Assembly (NCBI GenBank): GCA_964463485.1
Contig: CAYXDO010000103.1
Location: 1 to 37,754 of the forward strand
DNA from: CAYXDO01 sp964463485
GTDB taxonomy: Bacteria; Myxococcota; Kuafuiibacteriia; Kuafuiibacteriales; Kuafuiibacteriaceae
Reading direction: 5' to 3'
Length of the DNA: 37,754 bases
How positions within the stretch are numbered: the stretch's first letter is position 1; every line of letters begins with the position of its first letter. The position numbers were made by a program, and so were the translations under genes. Under the pieces are notes generated by a model. The model saw only the letters and a list, made by a program, of their open reading frames with translations, did not search any database and had not been told where the DNA came from. Shown piece by piece: positions 34,093 to 37,754 of this stretch.

Positions 34093-37000
34093 TCACAACC
34101 CGAGCGCATTCTCGATCACCGCCAAGCCAGGGGGGGTCGAGTGCACGCCTACGACGTCGAGGTCCCCATCACCATCGACGTCCACGACGCTGACGCCCGC
34201 CGTTCCTGCACCGAGTGGCAAGACGTCGGGAGCGAAAAAACCTCCTTCGGAGCGCGCGACGAACAGCGACGCCGCCCCGCTGCCTTGCCTGACGACGACC
34301 AGCTCGGCAGCGTCGTCTCCGTCGAGCTCACCCGACGCGAGCACGGCTCGGCCAGACCCAGGCACCTCCAACCGGCGCCCCGGAAGGAAACCCGTTGGAG
34401 CTGCAAGGAAAAGCAGAAGTCCCTCGGGACCTAGCGCGACTAGGTCGCGCATCGAATCACCGCCGAATCTACCCCCGACGACGTCGGTCAGGGAGAACGG
34501 GGCGAGCAGTTGCCGCGTGACCACCCGGGATCCAGAAACGACGTGCACCGACAGCGTGCGGCTCTCGGCGTTCGCCACCAGCAGCTCCGACCCCCCTTCG
34601 AGCTCGGTGAACACGACTCGCTCCGGCCCGCGCCCGAACGGGAGCTCGCCGACCTCGTGACCCGCATCGTCGAAGAGTGTGACGCCATCTGGACCGGTGG
34701 ACGAGTCACGCGCGATCGCAATCGCGGCGCCCGCGAAGGATCCAACCGCGCAGCTCCCTCCCCTCGCGAGCTCCACGACCTCTCGAGCCGTCACGAGCCA
34801 CGATTGCGATCGCCCACAAGCGCCCACCCGATCACCCGCTGCAGAGACGACCAGCGGTTCGAACGGGAGCGTCTTTGAAGGCATGGGCACGAGCGCCCCG
34901 TTGGACTGGCCAAAGCTCAGCAGCTGTCGACCCTGGGCCACGACGACCTTCGTGGGATCGGAGCTCGACGCCAAGCTCGTCGGCGCCCCATCGAGCGGAA
35001 GCACCAACGGAGCCGACACATCGAGCCCGCGCCCGATCGCGTAGGCGACGCCTCCGAGCTGCGGATCGGCGACGAACAGGTCCGGGCGCTGATCTTGGTC
35101 CGCGTCGAACACGAAGATCTTCCCCGCTCCAACGAGGAAGCCGCGCGCTCGCACCAGCTCACCGCCCTGGTTCTCCAACACGTCGACCTCGCGGGATCCG
35201 ACGAAGTGCACGATCAGATCATCATCCCCATCGCCGTCGAGATCAGCGAGGCGCGCTGAGTCGGCGATCGCGCGGAGCTCGACGGACGCTCCCGCGGACA
35301 GGCCGTTCGGAGACGTCGGATCAGAGATCCAGACGGAGGCGCGTGGGCGATGACGCGAGATCGCAAGGAGGTCCGCGGCCACGTCTCCCCCGATTCTTCC
35401 GGTCAGCAACTCGCCGATCGCACCGGGCTCTGCGATCGGATCGGGATCGGCGATCGGATCGGGATCGGCGAGCGATCGTGTGGTGTCGAACGTTCCGTTC
35501 TGGCCCAAGTGAATCGTCACGTTCGAGTCGACCCGCTCTCTAGCGACCGCGACATCCAGATCCCCGTCTCGATCGGCGTCGAAGAGCGCAATCGAGCGAA
35601 CGTCACCGCGAACGTCACCGAGGGAGCCGATGGTTCCGACCTGGGTCAGGCCCGTCGCCGTCGAGACGATGAAGGCGTCGGGCCCTCCTAGCGAAGCGCG
35701 ACCGACGATCACCTCCTGACCCATCTGGGGGTGTACATCGCCGATGACGAGGGCCCGACTCGGGCCGATCGCGACGTCGAGCGTCGTGTGCGTCGAGGGC
35801 CACGTGAACCGGTCCAGCAAGTCGAAGCGCGTCGAAATCACGGCGCCGGTGGGGTGGCGGACGAGCGCGAGCGCGGCGGGCGCGGAGAGGGCTGCGGCGG
35901 GTCCGAAGCCTCCAGGAAGGCCGCGAGCGAGCCACGGACTGGGCGCGCCTGCGAGCAGGTCGGCGCGGCCATCACCGTCGAAATCTCCAACCAGCAGGGG
36001 CTCCGGAGCCAAGAGAGTCGGTGACGTAATCAAAGTCGGCAGCACGAAACGCGGACCCGCCGCGACCGAGAGCGTTCGAGCGGCGCGGGCGAATCGTCCG
36101 TCCAAGCCGTACGCCGTGGCGGCCACGGTCACCGAACCGCTCGCCCGGCCAAAGTCATGATCGACCTCGTACGGGCTCGTCGAATCGGTTCCGACCACCA
36201 AGCCGTCGACCTCGAACGCGACGCGATCGACTCCGAGAAGTGAGCTCGCGCTGGCTTGGATGCGCGACAACCCATGGACTGCTGCGGTCGGCGCGTCGAG
36301 CGTGACCCACGGGGGTTGGTTGGGCGCGTTGGACGCAAAGTACGTGATGGTCGAGGTGACTGCGTTGCCGATGGGTTGGCCGTCGATGAGGGTAGCGTCG
36401 TTCGATCGCACCACGAAGGAGAACGGCCCGTTCGGACGGAGCGTAGAGTCGACCTCGAAGCTGAGTTGATCGAGCCGTGTCTCGTGCACACCCGATCCGA
36501 GCGCGCGAACGCCGGAGGCGTCCGAAGCGATGAGTTGCACCTGAAAACGTCCAGCCACCGTCGATCCCGGCCGCGGCCGCACGACGAGCTCGGGCGGAGC
36601 ACGGTCGATGGCCAACGTCGTCGACGTCGAAGTCCTCGCGCCGCGGCGATCGACGACCTCGACGAAGACCTCGTGGGCTCCTTCGGACAGAGCGGACCCA
36701 TCCACGAGCGTGGAGAGTCTGGCGAGCGTCGAGGTGGCCACGATCGCACCATCGAACGACACCTCGATGCGAGAGATGCCGCCGAGGTCGCGCCCCACGA
36801 TCTCGATCGGAATGGCCCCCGCGTAGCTGTGCTCGGCGCTCGGCGACTCCACAACGATCGCTGGAGGGCTCGAATTGTCGATGATGATGCCATGCGCCGC
36901 TCGCCCGGTGCGGTTCGCCAGATCCCAAGCGGCTACGCCGACCTCGTGCTCTCCGTCGACGAATCGCGTCGTGTCGAGCGTGAACAAGTAGACGTCCGGG

Positions 37001-37530
37001 CCCGCCGTCGCCGTCGCGATGTACAACCCATCGAGGTAGAGCTCCAGACGAGCGACCTTGACGTCGTCCTGGGCGTACGCCCGCACCTGAATCACGCCGA
37101 AGACCGCCTCGCCCGGAAGAGGCTCGATGTAGCTCACGATCGGAGGGAGCTCGTCCGCGCAGTCGATCTCGTCGATCGCGCGGTCACAGTCGTCGTCCAC
37201 GCGATTGGCGCAGTGCTCGGGCTCGAGGGAGCTCCTCTTCGGATCCGAGTCGTCACAGTCCCCGCCGGGCGTCACCGAGGAGGTCCGCGCGTTGTCTCCG
37301 TCGAAGTCGAGATCCACGTCGACGGTCTCCGGATCGCAGTCATTGTCCTGACCGTCATAGGGCGTCTCGGCGGAAGCACACGGCAGACACGTTCCAGGAG
37401 CACCAGGGCCTGCGCCGACACAACGGCGGCCCACGACGCAGTCCTCGTCGAGCAGGCAGCGGTCGACCTCCTCGCAGGCCGTCACGCTCGACAGAAGCAG
37501 CCCGCAGAGGACTCTCGAGGGACCAGACAC
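34093..37530 (-). CDS. Giant MopE/FG-GAP lipoprotein
   Basis: This encodes 1145 residues. A lipobox (SSVTAC) is followed by Cys/Asp stretches (YDGQDNDCDPETVDVDLDFD, GDCDDSDPKR, RVDDDCDRAIDEIDC) of the MopE-like type. Three or more Ig-like domains follow to about residue 480, then a series of FG-GAP/VCBS-type repeats with Ca-binding loops (VGDFDGDGRADLLAG, FDADRDGDLDVAV, LADLDGDGDDDLIVH, FDADQDQRPDLFV, VDVDGDGDLDVVGV), which together should form a beta-propeller. The start is GTG. It is the first of three tandem large lipoproteins transcribed leftward. It is likely a surface adhesin-type protein; ligand unknown. Confidence 0.88.
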   Translation of the reverse strand: MSGPSRVLCGLLLSSVTACEEVDRCLLDEDCVVGRRCVGAGPGAPGTCLPCASAETPYDGQDNDCDPETVDVDLDFDGDNARTSSVTPGGDCDDSDPKRSSLEPEHCANRVDDDCDRAIDEIDCADELPPIVSYIEPLPGEAVFGVIQVRAYAQDDVKVARLELYLDGLYIATATAGPDVYLFTLDTTRFVDGEHEVGVAAWDLANRTGRAAHGIIIDNSSPPAIVVESPSAEHSYAGAIPIEIVGRDLGGISRIEVSFDGAIVATSTLARLSTLVDGSALSEGAHEVFVEVVDRRGARTSTSTTLAIDRAPPELVVRPRPGSTVAGRFQVQLIASDASGVRALGSGVHETRLDQLSFEVDSTLRPNGPFSFVVRSNDATLIDGQPIGNAVTSTITYFASNAPNQPPWVTLDAPTAAVHGLSRIQASASSLLGVDRVAFEVDGLVVGTDSTSPYEVDHDFGRASGSVTVAATAYGLDGRFARAARTLSVAAGPRFVLPTLITSPTLLAPEPLLVGDFDGDGRADLLAGAPSPWLARGLPGGFGPAAALSAPAALALVRHPTGAVISTRFDLLDRFTWPSTHTTLDVAIGPSRALVIGDVHPQMGQEVIVGRASLGGPDAFIVSTATGLTQVGTIGSLGDVRGDVRSIALFDADRDGDLDVAVARERVDSNVTIHLGQNGTFDTTRSLADPDPIADPDPIAEPGAIGELLTGRIGGDVAADLLAISRHRPRASVWISDPTSPNGLSAGASVELRAIADSARLADLDGDGDDDLIVHFVGSREVDVLENQGGELVRARGFLVGAGKIFVFDADQDQRPDLFVADPQLGGVAYAIGRGLDVSAPLVLPLDGAPTSLASSSDPTKVVVAQGRQLLSFGQSNGALVPMPSKTLPFEPLVVSAAGDRVGACGRSQSWLVTAREVVELARGGSCAVGSFAGAAIAIARDSSTGPDGVTLFDDAGHEVGELPFGRGPERVVFTELEGGSELLVANAESRTLSVHVVSGSRVVTRQLLAPFSLTDVVGGRFGGDSMRDLVALGPEGLLLFLAAPTGFLPGRRLEVPGSGRAVLASGELDGDDAAELVVVRQGSGAASLFVARSEGGFFAPDVLPLGAGTAGVSVVDVDGDGDLDVVGVHSTPPGLAVIENALGL
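35434..35469. repeat. 18-bp in-frame tandem duplication
   Basis: Two identical copies of GATCGGATCGGGATCGGC in the FG-GAP lipoprotein gene. On the coding strand each gives six residues, together ADPDPIADPDPI, an acidic surface insertion between propeller repeats. Confidence 0.85.
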
Positions 37531-37585
37531 GAACCCACGATCCGTGCGTCCGCCGAACGCGTCAACCGCCGTGGCTTAGGGCCCG

Positions 37586-37754
37586 TCATCCGGCCCTGGG
37601 AGCGCAGACATCCTGCCTGCGCCGAAGCTTCGCGGACTCGACTTGCCGTATGGTCGGTCATCCGGCCCTGGGAGCGCAGGCATCTTGCCCGTAGGCTTCG
37701 CGGACTCGACCTGCCGTATGGTCATCCGGCCCTGGGAGCGCAGGCATCTTGCCT
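37586..37754. repeat. Hairpin-bearing repeat, right cluster (three units)
   Basis: Three tandem units beginning TCATCCGGCCCTGGGAGCGC start at 37586, 37658 and 37722; the last is cut by the window end. Each carries the hairpin core GCGCAGGCA/TGCCTGCGC (one or two changes in unit 1; the right arm is shortened in unit 2). Unit 1 also carries the palindrome CGAAGCTTCG, and units 1 and 2 share a GCGGACTCGAC tail. The same family is at 1519-1616. No gene is supported between 37531 and the window end. Confidence 0.88.

Overview
The window looks like a draft scaffold from a GC-rich, Gram-negative, predatory or soil-type deltaproteobacterial lineage (Myxococcota/Polyangia-like). This is inferred from several things: many very large secreted lipoproteins (MopE-like Asp/Cys-rich segments, DUF4215-type Cys repeats, ZU5, HYDIN/ASH and FG-GAP domains), an ECF sigma/FecR pair, an unusual PilZ protein, and GTG/TTG starts at many genes. 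A run of 100 N (16567-16666) marks a scaffold join. No rRNA or tRNA gene was recognised.

Region 1 (1-14.6 kb) is accessory and repeat-rich. It holds a lipoprotein, a ccdA/ccdB-like toxin-antitoxin pair, a nucleotidyltransferase plus a small partner (probably a second two-gene module), and a minus-strand set made of a beta-barrel-like protein, an ECF sigma factor, a FecR-type anti-sigma protein and a ZU5/HYDIN lipoprotein. Next comes a 771-residue FG-GAP/Cys-rich lipoprotein. Upstream of it lies what I read as the remains of a DISARM-like defence operon: the C-terminal tail of an SNF2/DrmD-like helicase with an in-frame stop, an intact XRE-ImmA/IrrE gene, a PIN-like gene, and the first part of a fourth gene that then degenerates. 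Pieces of a second copy of the 771-residue lipoprotein gene lie at 4.2-4.5 kb and at 14.3-14.5 kb, each beside a copy of a ~100-bp dispersed repeat, so they bracket this region.

Region 2 (14.6-20.8 kb) holds a PiT phosphate permease and then a tight minus-strand operon: an outer-membrane barrel, a di-heme MauG/CCP-type peroxidase lipoprotein, a cupredoxin and a mono-heme cytochrome c lipoprotein. This looks like a periplasmic electron-transfer module. The scaffold gap falls inside a 33-bp tandem repeat in the signal-peptide region of the cytochrome gene.

Region 3 (20.8-28.7 kb) is more housekeeping-like: apaH, a PD-(D/E)XK-like protein, a stand-alone acyl carrier protein, a leucyl aminopeptidase, hslO (Hsp33), a PilZ protein with Cys pairs, a secreted TPR-like protein and a D-2-hydroxyacid dehydrogenase. 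Region 4 (28.7-37.5 kb) is a row of three giant minus-strand lipoproteins.

The most notable structure is a family of short (~125-152 bp) MITE-like elements. They have ~14-18 bp terminal inverted repeats flanked by TA and a variable GGGCAC hexamer tract inside. Three copies are present. One is inserted in frame between the start codon and the signal sequence of a lipoprotein gene, and one ends exactly in the stop codon of the PilZ gene. A different hairpin repeat, built on a GCGCAGGCA/TGCCTGCGC stem, occurs at both ends of the window.
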